A program made the translations under genes and the position numbers. A stretch of DNA of 64,000 bases, from the NCBI RefSeq assembly GCF_000263715.2, contig NZ_CM001514.1, positions 1,970,936 to 2,034,935 on the forward strand, read 5' to 3'. This DNA is from Pseudomonas synxantha BG33R (GTDB taxonomy: Bacteria; Pseudomonadota; Gammaproteobacteria; Pseudomonadales; Pseudomonadaceae). This document shows, piece after piece, positions 27,039 through 35,255 of this stretch (position 1 is its first letter; each line of letters opens with the position of its first letter). A model generated the notes under the pieces. It was not told where the DNA came from, ran no database searches, and worked only from the letters and a program-made list of their open reading frames with translations.

Positions 27039-27383
27039 GGTTGTCTCCGTGTGTGGCTGATCTGTACGTGTGGTTTCGAGTCGCGGCGTTCGCTGAAGGT
27101 TCACTGCAATTGTGTGGTACAGCTTTTGCTTTGCATTGGTGCGCAGGCTCCGAGGCCCGCGCCGAATATGGGCGGTCGGGGCGCAAGCCTTGAAAAACCT
27201 TACCCTAAATAACTAAAACCCGCGGAAAAACCCTGTCGGCAACGGTCAGTTGTGTTGATCGCTGCGCTAAAGCGGTTCGTGCCCTCCCAAGAGGGACGAA
27301 ACTGGTGGTACCCATTTAGTGCACCAACCCTCAGCTTGAACCGATTTGGTGCTTTTTGCCTTGATGCAGGCCTGCCAACCTCC
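27039..27383. promoter_or_regulatory. Divergent promoter region between yqjD-like and ammonium transporter genes
   Basis: A 345-bp non-coding gap. It contains an inverted repeat TGCACCAA (27320-27327) and TTTGGTGC (27345-27352), plus GCGCTAAAGCGGT near 27265, both similar to NtrC half-sites (GCAC..GGTGC), as expected before an amt gene. A -24/-12 sigma-54 box with correct GG-N10-GC spacing was looked for around 27348 and not found (the spacing there is N8). The NtrC link is therefore tentative. Confidence 0.35.
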
Positions 27384-28592
27384 ATGGAAAATCTGCAAAG
27401 TGCGGTGGATACACTCGTCCACAGTTCCAACACCCTGTTTATCCTGATTGGCGCGGTCATGGTTCTGGCCATGCACGCCGGCTTTGCCTTCCTTGAGGTC
27501 GGCACGGTGCGCCAGAAGAATCAGGTCAACGCCCTGTCGAAAATCCTCAGCGATTTCGCCATCTCCACCCTGGCCTATTTCTTTATAGGCTATTGGATCT
27601 CATACGGTGTGAGCTTCATGCAACCGGCAGCCGTCATCAGCGCCGATCATGGCTACGGCCTGGTGAAGTTTTTCTTCCTGCTGACCTTCGCCGCCGCGAT
27701 CCCAGCGATCATTTCCGGTGGCATAGCCGAACGTGCGAAGTTTGCCCCGCAGTTGTGCGCCACTGCGCTGATCGTGGCGTTTATCTACCCGTTCTTCGAG
27801 GGTATGGTGTGGAACGGCAATTTCGGTCTGCAAGCCTGGCTGCTTGCAAGCTTTGGTGCCAGTTTTCACGATTTTGCCGGTTCCGTGGTGGTGCACGCCA
27901 TGGGTGGCTGGCTGGCGCTGGCGGCGGTGTTGCTGCTGGGGCCGCGCAATGGACGTTATCGCGAAGGGCGCCTGGTGGCGTTTGCACCGTCGAGCATCCC
28001 GTTCCTGGCGCTGGGGTCGTGGATCCTGATCGTGGGATGGTTCGGCTTTAACGTGATGAGTGCGCAGACCCTCAACGGGGTCAGCGGCCTGGTGGCCGTC
28101 AATTCGTTGATGGCTATGGTTGGCGGTACCGTGGCCGCGCTGGTGATTGGCCGTAACGACCCAGGATTCCTGCACAATGGCCCCCTGGCCGGGCTGGTGG
28201 CGATCTGCGCAGGTTCCGACCTGATGCATCCGGTGGGCGCGCTGGTCACCGGCGTGGTCGCAGGTGGCTTGTTTGTGTGGTGCTTTATCGCTGCCCAGGC
28301 GCGCTGGAAGATCGACGACGTGCTGGGCGTGTGGCCGTTGCACGGCTTGTGTGGCGTGTGGGGCGGCATCGCCTGCGGCATCTTCGGGCAGGCCGCCCTG
28401 GGCGGGCTTGGCGGCGTCAGCTTGATCAGCCAGTTGATCGGCACCGGCCTGGGCGTGTCGGTGGCGTTTGGTGGCGGCTTGCTGGTGTACGGCGTGATCA
28501 AGCGCGTGCAAGGGCTGCGCTTGAGTCAGGAAGAGGAGTATTACGGCGCGGACCTGTCGATCCACAAGATCGGTGCGGTCAGTCAGGATTGA
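27384..28592 (+). CDS. amt: Ammonium transporter (AmtB/MEP family)
   Basis: A 402-residue polytopic membrane protein of about 11 membrane segments with family signatures HAGFAFLEVGTVRQKN, SGGIAERAKF, FHDFAGSVVVHAMGGWLALA (including a pore His), and PLHGLCGVWGGIACGIFG (second pore His). It conducts ammonium/ammonia across the inner membrane. No glnK is adjacent. The frame runs back to 27252, but the ATG at 27384 (MENLQSAVDTL) fits family starts. Its 3' end overlaps the convergent antiporter gene by 14 bp. Confidence 0.92.
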   Translation: MENLQSAVDTLVHSSNTLFILIGAVMVLAMHAGFAFLEVGTVRQKNQVNALSKILSDFAISTLAYFFIGYWISYGVSFMQPAAVISADHGYGLVKFFFLLTFAAAIPAIISGGIAERAKFAPQLCATALIVAFIYPFFEGMVWNGNFGLQAWLLASFGASFHDFAGSVVVHAMGGWLALAAVLLLGPRNGRYREGRLVAFAPSSIPFLALGSWILIVGWFGFNVMSAQTLNGVSGLVAVNSLMAMVGGTVAALVIGRNDPGFLHNGPLAGLVAICAGSDLMHPVGALVTGVVAGGLFVWCFIAAQARWKIDDVLGVWPLHGLCGVWGGIACGIFGQAALGGLGGVSLISQLIGTGLGVSVAFGGGLLVYGVIKRVQGLRLSQEEEYYGADLSIHKIGAVSQD

Positions 28593-30309
28593 TCGGCGCT
28601 TGTTCATCAGTGTGTGGCGGCGGATAAAACCCGTGCAGCAAGCGATAGTGGTTCTGCCGCACTTCATCCACCCGCGCCTGTACCTGTTGGTCCGGCAGGC
28701 CCAGCAGGATCAGGGCGTGGGAAGCGAGCATCAGGCTTGATTCAAGCAACTCGGGCACCACTTCGCTGGCCCCCGCGGCCTTGAGTTCAGCCAACTGGCT
28801 GTCATCACGGGTGCGCACCAGGATCGGCACCTGTGGGTTGATCCGTCGCGCTTCCTTGAGCACCACCAGGGCGACATCGCTGTTGTCGACGGCGATCACC
28901 ACCAACCGCGCTCGCTCCAGGCCCACAGCACTGAGCAAGGCACCCCGGCGGCAGTCGCCATAATGCACGCTGCTTTCCTCGGTGGCGGCCTCCTGCACCC
29001 GTTCGGGGTCGTCATCCAGGGCGATAAACGCCTGGTGCTCGCGGCGCAAAAAACGCCCGATCGATTGTCCCACCCGACCATAACCGCAAATCACCGCGTG
29101 CCCGTGCAACTGAGCGTTGAGCGCGGTGATGTGCTCCAGTTGCACTTGCTGGTTGGGCTTGCGATGCAGGCGCAGGGCAATGGCCGGCGCTGCGCGCAAC
29201 AGCAGCGGCGTCAACAGCATCGAGCAGAACGTGGCGGCCAGGAGCAGGCCGTTGAACTCATCCGGAATCAACCGGCTCTGTTGCATCTGCGCCATCAGCG
29301 CAAAACAGAACTCGCCGCCCTGGGCCAGGGCCAGGCCGCTGCGCCAGGCGGTTTCAGTGTCGCTGCCGCGCAGCTTGACCAGTGTGGCGACTACGCAACC
29401 TTTGACCAACATCAGCGTGATGGTCAGACCTAGGATCAACAGGCTATGGCTGATGAACAACTGCAAGTCGATCAACATGCCGATGCTGACGAAAAACAGC
29501 CCCAGCAGAATGTCTCGGAACGGCCGGATATCCGCTTCGATCTGGTGACGGTAATGACTTTCACCCAGCAACATGCCGGCCAGGAACGCCCCAAGGGCAG
29601 GGGACAGGCCGAGTAGATGGGTGAGCCAGGCCGTGAGCAACACAATCACCAGCGCCAGCAGCACGAACAACTCTGCGGAATGGGACGCGGCGACTTCACG
29701 GAACAACCGCGGCAGCAACCAGCGGCTGGCGAATAACAGCCCCACGAACAACACCACAGTCTTGCCCAGGGTCAGCGGCAACGCCCAGTACCAGGCTTGG
29801 TCACTGCTGCCGGCAAACACCGGCACCAGTGTCAGCAGCAATACCGCCACCACATCCTGGAACAGCAGCACGCCTATCGCATTCTGGCCGTGGCTGCTGA
29901 AGATCTCCCCAAGACTGGTCAGTTCCTTGCTGACGATGGCCGTGGACGACAACGCCAACCCAGCACCCAGCAACAGCGCGACGCCGGGCGCCAGGCCCAA
30001 GCCCATCAGCGCAGCGCCGAGCAAGGCGCCGCATCCCAACACCTGCAAACTGCCCAGGCCAAACACCACGCGGCGCAGGGCGAACATTTTCGACAGGGAA
30101 AACTCCAGGCCCAGGGAGAACAGCAGAAACACCACGCCCATCTCGGCCAGGTCCGGCAGGTCCTCGTTGTCGTTCACCCAGTCCAGCGCGGTAGGCCCTA
30201 CCGCCAGGCCCACGCACAGGTAGCCCAGCACGGGCGGCAGTTGCAGCCGGCGAAACAGCGCAATCACCACCAGGGATGAGGCCAGGATGATCAGCAGGTT
30301 GGCAAACAC
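28579..30309 (-). CDS. CPA2-family cation:proton antiporter with RCK domain (KefB/YbaL-like)
   Basis: A 576-residue monovalent cation:proton antiporter-2. About 12 membrane segments (residues 1-375) include SSTAIVSKELTSLGEI and LGAFLAGMLLGES. A cytoplasmic TrkA-N/RCK_N Rossmann domain follows (VICGYGRVGQSIGRFL near residue 403; FIALDDDPERVQ), as in glutathione-gated KefB/KefC and in YbaL. K+ or Na+ specificity is not readable. GGAG six bases upstream favours the GTG at 30309 (MFANLLIILASS); ATG codons at 30321 and 30315 are alternatives. Confidence 0.88.
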   Translation of the reverse strand: MFANLLIILASSLVVIALFRRLQLPPVLGYLCVGLAVGPTALDWVNDNEDLPDLAEMGVVFLLFSLGLEFSLSKMFALRRVVFGLGSLQVLGCGALLGAALMGLGLAPGVALLLGAGLALSSTAIVSKELTSLGEIFSSHGQNAIGVLLFQDVVAVLLLTLVPVFAGSSDQAWYWALPLTLGKTVVLFVGLLFASRWLLPRLFREVAASHSAELFVLLALVIVLLTAWLTHLLGLSPALGAFLAGMLLGESHYRHQIEADIRPFRDILLGLFFVSIGMLIDLQLFISHSLLILGLTITLMLVKGCVVATLVKLRGSDTETAWRSGLALAQGGEFCFALMAQMQQSRLIPDEFNGLLLAATFCSMLLTPLLLRAAPAIALRLHRKPNQQVQLEHITALNAQLHGHAVICGYGRVGQSIGRFLRREHQAFIALDDDPERVQEAATEESSVHYGDCRRGALLSAVGLERARLVVIAVDNSDVALVVLKEARRINPQVPILVRTRDDSQLAELKAAGASEVVPELLESSLMLASHALILLGLPDQQVQARVDEVRQNHYRLLHGFYPPPHTDEQAPINPD

Positions 30310-30468
30310 AGGCATCTCCATTGCAGGTGGACGGGCAAAAAGCCGCGAGAATCGCTGAATCAGTTATAGGCCATGGTGACTTGGGTCAGGTGTTTTGTCG
30401 GCAATGGGATTTCATGGCGCGAGCGGGTTTAGAATGGTCACTTGTTTTTCTGACCGGGTTCTCTCGTC

Positions 30469-30705
30469 ATGCCTCCTGAATGCCAGCTGTTCGGCACCCT
30501 GGGTTGCCATCTGTGTGAAATTGCCGAAGCCGAAATCATGCCGCTCGTCGAACACGGGCTGCTGGTGGAGTTGGTGGATATCACTGAGCCAGATGACCTG
30601 ACAGAAGACTACGGCCTGCGGATTCCGGTGCTTCGCCGCAAGGACACCGGGGCGGAACTGGACTGGCCGTTCGACACCGACCAGGTCGTTGCCTTTCTGC
30701 GCTGA
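30469..30705 (+). CDS. Glutaredoxin-family (DUF836) small protein
   Basis: A 78-residue thioredoxin-fold protein with an N-terminal redox CxxC in LFGTLGCHLCEIAE and a cis-Pro-like IPVLRRKDTG segment, the glutaredoxin-like DUF836/YruB pattern. It probably acts as a thiol-disulfide oxidoreductase in the cytoplasm; partner unknown. The gene is followed 74 bp later by an SOS-box-controlled gene. Confidence 0.85.
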   Translation: MPPECQLFGTLGCHLCEIAEAEIMPLVEHGLLVELVDITEPDDLTEDYGLRIPVLRRKDTGAELDWPFDTDQVVAFLR

Positions 30706-30741
30706 CGTTTATCCGATGGCGGGTTCGCCGATATTACGTTA

Positions 30742-30757
30742 CTGTATATTCGTACAG
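30742..30757 (+). promoter_or_regulatory. LexA (SOS) box
   Basis: CTGTATATTCGTACAG: a perfect CTG-N10-CAG dyad with the TATA-rich core of gammaproteobacterial LexA operators, ending 22 bp before the start of the following gene. It also overlaps plausible -10 sequence (TATATT). The match to the LexA consensus is direct; SOS regulation of the gene is a strong inference. Confidence 0.82.
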
Positions 30758-30779
30758 CGATTGAATAGAGGGAACGCCC

Positions 30780-31115
30780 GTGGTGAATGTTGAACAATTG
30801 AAAAGCAGCGTCAATCGCATGTCCGCCGATGTGGTGCGCGACGCGGTCAACGAGCTGCGCCTCGATGGGCTGGTCACGGAAGGCAAGACGCCCTTCAACA
30901 AAGTGCATTTCAACACCTGCTTTGCGGAAATCGAGGCGCTGTTCCAGCGTGCCGGTTATCACAAACAGTTGGATGTGGTGGGTTATCAAGGCTTGCTCTA
31001 CGCGCTCTATGATCCGGGCCGTTGGGAAGCAGTGGACGTACTGCGCTGGCTCAAGGAGTTCACCGAGGCGGCGAGCGCTTCGCCGGTGCTGCGGGCCCAA
31101 CTGGCCAAGGCATGA
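30780..31115 (+). CDS. Conserved hypothetical protein under an SOS box
   Basis: A 111-residue soluble protein that I do not recognise as a named family. It is predicted mostly helical; the N-terminus (VNVEQLKSSVNRMSADVVRD onward) looks like a short helical bundle, followed by VHFNTCFAEIEALFQRAGYH and LLYALYDPGRWEAVDVLRWL. There are no membrane segments, signal peptide or catalytic motif. The GTG at 30780 is used, with GAGGGAACG upstream; a second GTG follows one codon later. The LexA box 22 bp upstream points to a role in the DNA-damage response. Confidence 0.82.
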   Translation: MVNVEQLKSSVNRMSADVVRDAVNELRLDGLVTEGKTPFNKVHFNTCFAEIEALFQRAGYHKQLDVVGYQGLLYALYDPGRWEAVDVLRWLKEFTEAASASPVLRAQLAKA

Positions 31116-31184
31116 GAACGGCCCTAGGCTCAATCGCGCTCCATGCGGGATAATACCCGCCTGTTTCCAGGTTCGAGCATTTGC

Positions 31185-32075
31185 ATGTCCACTTCCGGTT
31201 TTTCCGCCGCCCAGCACCAAGCCAGCACGTTGTATCTGCCACCGGGGCCTTGGGCAACGGTGATCGACTGCCTGTGCGATCACTTCCCGGCCATTGGCCG
31301 TGAACAGTGGCGGGACCGCATTGCCCGGGGGCGAGTGCTGGATATCAACGGTAGCCCGATCAGCCAGGGCCTGGCCTACAAGGAAGGCCTGTGCATCTAT
31401 TACTTTCGCGAAGTACCCAACGAAAAAGTGATTCCGGCACAGGAAACTATCCTGTACGCCGATGAACATCTGGTGGTGGCGGACAAGCCGCATTTCCTGC
31501 CGGTAACTCCCGCCGGCGAGTACGTTGAGCAAACCCTGTTGCGTCGCCTGATCCGTCGCCTGGACAACCCCGCCCTGGTGCCGTTGCACCGCATCGATAG
31601 GCACACGGCGGGGCTGGTGCTGTTCTCGGCCAACCCGCAAAGCCGCTCGGCGTACCAGCAACTGTTTCCCACGCGGCGTATCGACAAATTCTACGAAGCC
31701 ATCGCCCCGGCCCTGCCGAACCTGAGCTTTCCCCTGGTGCATAAAAGCCGCCTGGTGGATGGCGAACCCTTCTTTCGGATGCAGGAAGGGCCGGGCGCCA
31801 GCAACACCGAGACGGCCGTTGAGGTGCGCGAGAAAAAGGGTGGTTTATGGCGTTACGGTCTGTTCCCGGTGACTGGCAAGAAACACCAGCTGCGCGTACA
31901 CATGACTGCCCTCGGGGCGAGTATCTGCAATGACCCGTTCTATCCCGAGGTGGTCAAGGACGCCGAGGACGACTACGCCCACCCCCTGAAGCTGCTGGCC
32001 CAGGGCGTGCGTTTCATCGACCCGCTAAATGGTGAAGAACGCAGTTTTCACAGCCGTATCACCCTCGACTGGTAA
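31185..32075 (+). CDS. RluA-family pseudouridine synthase
   Basis: A 296-residue RNA pseudouridine synthase with the RluA signature and catalytic Asp in VPLHRIDRHTAGLVLFS (about residue 138). Other blocks are ILYADEHLVVADKPHFLPV and the C-terminal VTGKKHQLRVHMTALGA. It isomerises specific uridines in rRNA or tRNA; the exact target among RluA/RluC/TruC-like enzymes cannot be read. The ATG at 31185 is chosen over 31143 because it follows GTTCGAG and fits the family. Confidence 0.9.
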   Translation: MSTSGFSAAQHQASTLYLPPGPWATVIDCLCDHFPAIGREQWRDRIARGRVLDINGSPISQGLAYKEGLCIYYFREVPNEKVIPAQETILYADEHLVVADKPHFLPVTPAGEYVEQTLLRRLIRRLDNPALVPLHRIDRHTAGLVLFSANPQSRSAYQQLFPTRRIDKFYEAIAPALPNLSFPLVHKSRLVDGEPFFRMQEGPGASNTETAVEVREKKGGLWRYGLFPVTGKKHQLRVHMTALGASICNDPFYPEVVKDAEDDYAHPLKLLAQGVRFIDPLNGEERSFHSRITLDW

Positions 32076-32088
32076 ACGCCGCAAACGA

Positions 32089-32115
32089 CAAGGCCCGCGC
32101 GAGGCGGGCCTTGTT
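32089..32115. terminator. Hairpin between pseudouridine synthase and YgdI/R lipoprotein genes
   Basis: ACAAGGCCCGC and GCGGGCCTTGT form an 11-bp perfect stem with a short loop, in the 55-bp gap between two convergent stops. It probably acts for both genes although the T tract is short. Confidence 0.8.
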
Positions 32116-32130
32116 GGCAAGCGTTAAGGC

Positions 32131-32352
32131 TTACAGATCTTTAACGGTGCGAACCTGATCTTTATTGATGCGGGTGCGCTTGCCGTCAAGCTGTTGGAAT
32201 TCGTAGAAACCCGAATCTTCGTCAAATTTCGGGGTGTCGACGGCCTGGATTTCGCGACCGTCATTCAGGGTGATCACTGTTGGCGAGGCGCAACCGGCGA
32301 GGGTGGCGAGGCCCAGTGCAAGCATGAGAGCGGCGATGGTCCGTTGAGTCAT
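32131..32352 (-). CDS. YgdI/YgdR-family small lipoprotein
   Basis: A 73-residue lipoprotein: signal peptide with lipobox LATLAGC (acylated Cys at residue 21), then a short SH3-like domain of the DUF903 type (VITLNDGREIQAVDTPKFDE, then FYEFQQLDGKRTRINKDQV). It is probably anchored in the outer membrane. The function of this widespread family is not established. Confidence 0.92.
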   Translation of the reverse strand: MTQRTIAALMLALGLATLAGCASPTVITLNDGREIQAVDTPKFDEDSGFYEFQQLDGKRTRINKDQVRTVKDL

Positions 32353-32431
32353 GAGTTTGTCTCCGAGAAAATACTTTTAAATTGCTGACCTTGTGACGTA
32401 TGGGACGTCGGCAAAGTTCCTTGTGAAAGGC

Positions 32432-33034
32432 TCATTCTGACACGCCAGCCCGTGGGTGCAACAGCTCGGGCGTATTAAGATTGGCCAGGCGCGGGTCATC
32501 GGCCGGGCATTCCAGGCCGACGCCACCCAGTTGCAGCAGGACCTTGCGCGGGCTGCGTTCACCCGCTTGCCAGGCCCGTTCCACCTGATCTTTCAGGCCT
32601 GTTGGGATAATGCACAGCAAGGGTTCCCAGAACTCGCCATGACGCACCATGACGGGAACCTGCAGATTGCGTTGGGCAATCTGACGCAGGTCGGCCAGCA
32701 GTCGCTCATCAATCTGCGGCACATCGCACGGCAAGATCAGCAGATGTTCATGGCGTGCAGCGAAGAGTCCTGCTCGGATACCCGCCAACGGGCCGGGAAA
32801 GTCCGAGCTGTCATCACTGACCAGTTGGTCGGCATAGGGCGCGTAGTGTTCAAGGTTGCGATTGCACGAGATGATCAGGTCATCCGTGAGCGGCCTGACC
32901 AGCCGTTGCAGGTGGGCAATCAAGGGCTCGCCCCGCCATTGAAGCAGCCCCTTGTCCTGGCCGCCCATGCGTTGGCCACGACCACCGGCCAACAACAGAA
33001 TCGAACAAGGCAGGGGTGAAGATTCAAGAGACAT
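32432..33034 (-). CDS. mobA: Molybdenum cofactor guanylyltransferase MobA
   Basis: A 200-residue nucleotidyltransferase that attaches GMP to molybdopterin to form the MGD cofactor. It has the N-terminal nucleotide-binding motif [28 protein letters not shown], the [12 protein letters not shown] motif and LPCDVPQ. It is divergent from moaB-moeA, with 76 bp between, forming a molybdenum-cofactor cluster. The frame is open far upstream (to 33265), but that part is antisense to moaB; the ATG at 33034 is right for the family. Confidence 0.93.
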   Translation of the reverse strand: MSLESSPLPCSILLLAGGRGQRMGGQDKGLLQWRGEPLIAHLQRLVRPLTDDLIISCNRNLEHYAPYADQLVSDDSSDFPGPLAGIRAGLFAARHEHLLILPCDVPQIDERLLADLRQIAQRNLQVPVMVRHGEFWEPLLCIIPTGLKDQVERAWQAGERSPRKVLLQLGGVGLECPADDPRLANLNTPELLHPRAGVSE

Positions 33035-33110
33035 GGCGGTTCCACTGCGGCAGGTAAAGAGGGGCCTGTGATATAACATCGGGCTGTTTTTTCGACAACT
33101 GGACCGAGCC

Positions 33111-33650
33111 ATGAAAGCCAAGGCCGATGCGCCCTTTGTACCCCTGAATATTGCTGTATTGACCGTCAGCGACACCCGCACCCTGGACACCGACACCTCC
33201 GGCCAGGTCTTCGTCGATCGCCTGACCGCCGCCGGCCACCATCTGGCCGAGCGCGTGCTGCTCAAGGACGACCTCTACAAGATTCGCGCCCAGGTTGCCC
33301 ACTGGATCGCCGAAGACGTGGTGCAAGTGGTGCTGATCACCGGGGGCACCGGCTTCACCGGCCGTGACAGCACCCCTGAAGCCGTGAGCTGCCTGCTCGA
33401 CAAGCAGGTCGATGGCTTCGGCGAACTGTTCCGCCAGATCTCCGTGGCCGATATCGGCACCTCCACCGTGCAATCACGCGCCCTGGCCGGCCTGGCCAAT
33501 GGCACCCTGGTGTGCTGCCTGCCGGGCTCCACCAATGCCGTGCGCACTGGTTGGGATGGCATCCTCGCCGAGCAACTGGATAATCGTCACCGCCCATGCA
33601 ATTTCGTCCCGCACCTGAAGCAGGCCCTACCCTGTGAATCCCGTGGATAA
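33111..33650 (+). CDS. moaB: Molybdenum cofactor biosynthesis protein MoaB
   Basis: A 179-residue MoaB/MogA-family protein involved in adenylylation of molybdopterin before molybdate insertion. Signatures are [38 protein letters not shown] and the [17 protein letters not shown] block. Its 3' end overlaps moeA by 17 bp, so the two are co-translated. Confidence 0.94.
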   Translation: MKAKADAPFVPLNIAVLTVSDTRTLDTDTSGQVFVDRLTAAGHHLAERVLLKDDLYKIRAQVAHWIAEDVVQVVLITGGTGFTGRDSTPEAVSCLLDKQVDGFGELFRQISVADIGTSTVQSRALAGLANGTLVCCLPGSTNAVRTGWDGILAEQLDNRHRPCNFVPHLKQALPCESRG

Positions 33651-34860
33651 GCCGGGCAAGACCGGCGCACTGATGCCGGTGGAAGCAGCCTTGCAGCGGC
33701 TGCTCGCCATGGCGGAATCGGCGCCGATCCGTGACCAGCAGGCGCTGCCCCTGGCGCAGTGCGATGGCCGCGTACTGGCCCAGGACCTGATCTCGACGCT
33801 CGACCTGCCGCCGTGGCCCAACAGTGCCATGGACGGCTACGCCGTGCGCCTGGCGGACTGGACCGGCGAACCGCTGGTGGTGAGCCAACGGATTTTCGCC
33901 GGCACTGCGCCCGAGGTGCTGGCGGCCGGCACCTGCGCACGGATCTTTACCGGCGCGCCGGTACCTGAAGGCGCAGACTGCGTGCAAATGCAGGAAAACG
34001 CCGTGGTTCATGCCGATCAGCGCGTGAGTTTCACCGAGCCGTTACGGGTGGGCGACAACATCCGACCACAGGGCCAGGAGACCACGGTGGGTGAGTGCGT
34101 ACTCAGTGCCGGAACGCGCCTGGGGCCCATCGAGTTGGGCCTGGCTGCGTCTCTGGGGCGGGATCGGCTCGATGTGGTGCGTCGCCCGCGCGTGGCCGTG
34201 CTGTCGACCGGGGATGAATTGATCGAGCCAGGCTTGCCGCTGGGCCCGGGGCAGATCTACAACAGCAACCGTCGCGTGCTGTGCAGCTGGCTGGCGCGCA
34301 TGGGCTGCGAAGTGATCGATGCCGGGATTCTGCCGGATGATCTGCAACAGACCCGTACGTGTTTGGCCGGCCTGGGTAGCGTCGACCTGATTCTGTCTAC
34401 CGGCGGTGTGTCGGTGGGCGAAGCGGACTTCCTCGGCATTGCCTTGCGTGAAGAGGGCGAGTTGGCGTTGTGGAAGCTGGCGATCAAGCCAGGCAAACCG
34501 CTGACCTTCGGGCATTTTCGTGGCGTGCCGGTGATCGGCCTGCCAGGTAACCCGGCCTCGACCCTGGTGACCTTTGCGCTATTGGCGCGCCCGTACCTGC
34601 TGCGCCGCCAAGGCGTGGCGCAGGTGCAGCCGCTGCGTTTCGAGGTGCCGGCAGGATTCGACTGGCCCAAGCCTGGCAACCGCCGCGAATACCTGCGCGG
34701 GCGTATCGAGCAGGGCAAGGCGATTATCTATCGCAACCAGAGCTCCGGGGTGCTGCGTAGCGCAGCGTGGGCGGAAGGGTTTGTGGAGGTGATGGAGGGG
34801 ACCACATTGGCCATTGGCGACCGGGTCAATTTCATTCCTCTGAGTGAAGTTCTGAACTGA
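33634..34860 (+). CDS. moeA: Molybdopterin molybdenumtransferase MoeA
   Basis: A 408-residue MoeA that inserts molybdenum into adenylylated molybdopterin. Visible blocks are LPPWPNSAMDGYAVR near residue 65, RIFTGAPVPEGADCV, the PRVAVLSTGDELIEPG strand, ILSTGGVSVGEADFL and VIGLPGNPAST. The GTG at 33634, inside the moaB 3' end, is used as start; an ATG at 33673 would remove 13 residues. It is followed by a REP-like hairpin. Confidence 0.93.
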   Translation: MNPVDKPGKTGALMPVEAALQRLLAMAESAPIRDQQALPLAQCDGRVLAQDLISTLDLPPWPNSAMDGYAVRLADWTGEPLVVSQRIFAGTAPEVLAAGTCARIFTGAPVPEGADCVQMQENAVVHADQRVSFTEPLRVGDNIRPQGQETTVGECVLSAGTRLGPIELGLAASLGRDRLDVVRRPRVAVLSTGDELIEPGLPLGPGQIYNSNRRVLCSWLARMGCEVIDAGILPDDLQQTRTCLAGLGSVDLILSTGGVSVGEADFLGIALREEGELALWKLAIKPGKPLTFGHFRGVPVIGLPGNPASTLVTFALLARPYLLRRQGVAQVQPLRFEVPAGFDWPKPGNRREYLRGRIEQGKAIIYRNQSSGVLRSAAWAEGFVEVMEGTTLAIGDRVNFIPLSEVLN

Positions 34861-34875
34861 ACACAGATCAAAAAA

Positions 34876-34899
34876 TGTGGGAGCAAGCCCCCTCCCACA
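34876..34899. repeat. Single REP-like palindrome after moeA
   Basis: TGTGGGAGCAAGCCCCCTCCCACA: two short arms (TGTGGGAG/CTCCCACA) around AAGCCC, matching the terminal parts of the genome's REP element with the inner part deleted. It lies between convergent moeA and the FlhB-like gene and can act as a transcription stop. Confidence 0.65.
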
Positions 34900-34925
34900 G
34901 TGGATCTTGGTATGCCTGTGGCTAC

Positions 34926-35255
34926 TCAGTAATCGTCGCCACGCTCAGTGACATCCCGCTCCATCGGCCCCGCATCCGGGTCGTAGCCCACCGGGAACTT
35001 GCCCTTCAACGTCCATGCAAACGCAATGATCTCGGCAATCGTGCGATAGAGCTCTTCTGGAATGCTGTCCCCCAGTTCCATACGCGCCAGCAGCTTCACC
35101 AACTCGGCGTTTTCATAGATGGGTACTTCGTTTTCCCGTGCCAGCTTGAGAATCGCTTCGGCCAGGGCGTCATCGCCCTTGGCGGTCAGGGTGGGGGCTT
35201 GTTGGCCGTCGTACTTGAGGGCGATGGCCTGGCGGAGTGGGGCGGCGTTCTTCAT
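34926..35255 (-). CDS. FlhB C-terminal-domain-like protein (EscU/YscU/HrcU family)
   Basis: A 109-residue protein equal to only the cytoplasmic domain of the flagellar export switch FlhB: AIALKYDGQQAPTLTAKGDD, then AILKLARENEVPIYENAELV. The autocleavage NPTH motif and the membrane domain of full FlhB are absent, as in the small FlhX/YlqH-like paralogues. It overlaps the FliK-like gene by 4 bp and probably functions with it in export of flagellar-type substrates. It is far from the main flagellar cluster. Confidence 0.88.
   Translation of the reverse strand: MKNAAPLRQAIALKYDGQQAPTLTAKGDDALAEAILKLARENEVPIYENAELVKLLARMELGDSIPEELYRTIAEIIAFAWTLKGKFPVGYDPDAGPMERDVTERGDDY

Noticed and set aside
27345..27360. 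Sigma-54 promoter TTTGGTGC-TTTTTGCC before amt
   Set aside because: Only 8 bases lie between GG and GC; the canonical element needs 10.
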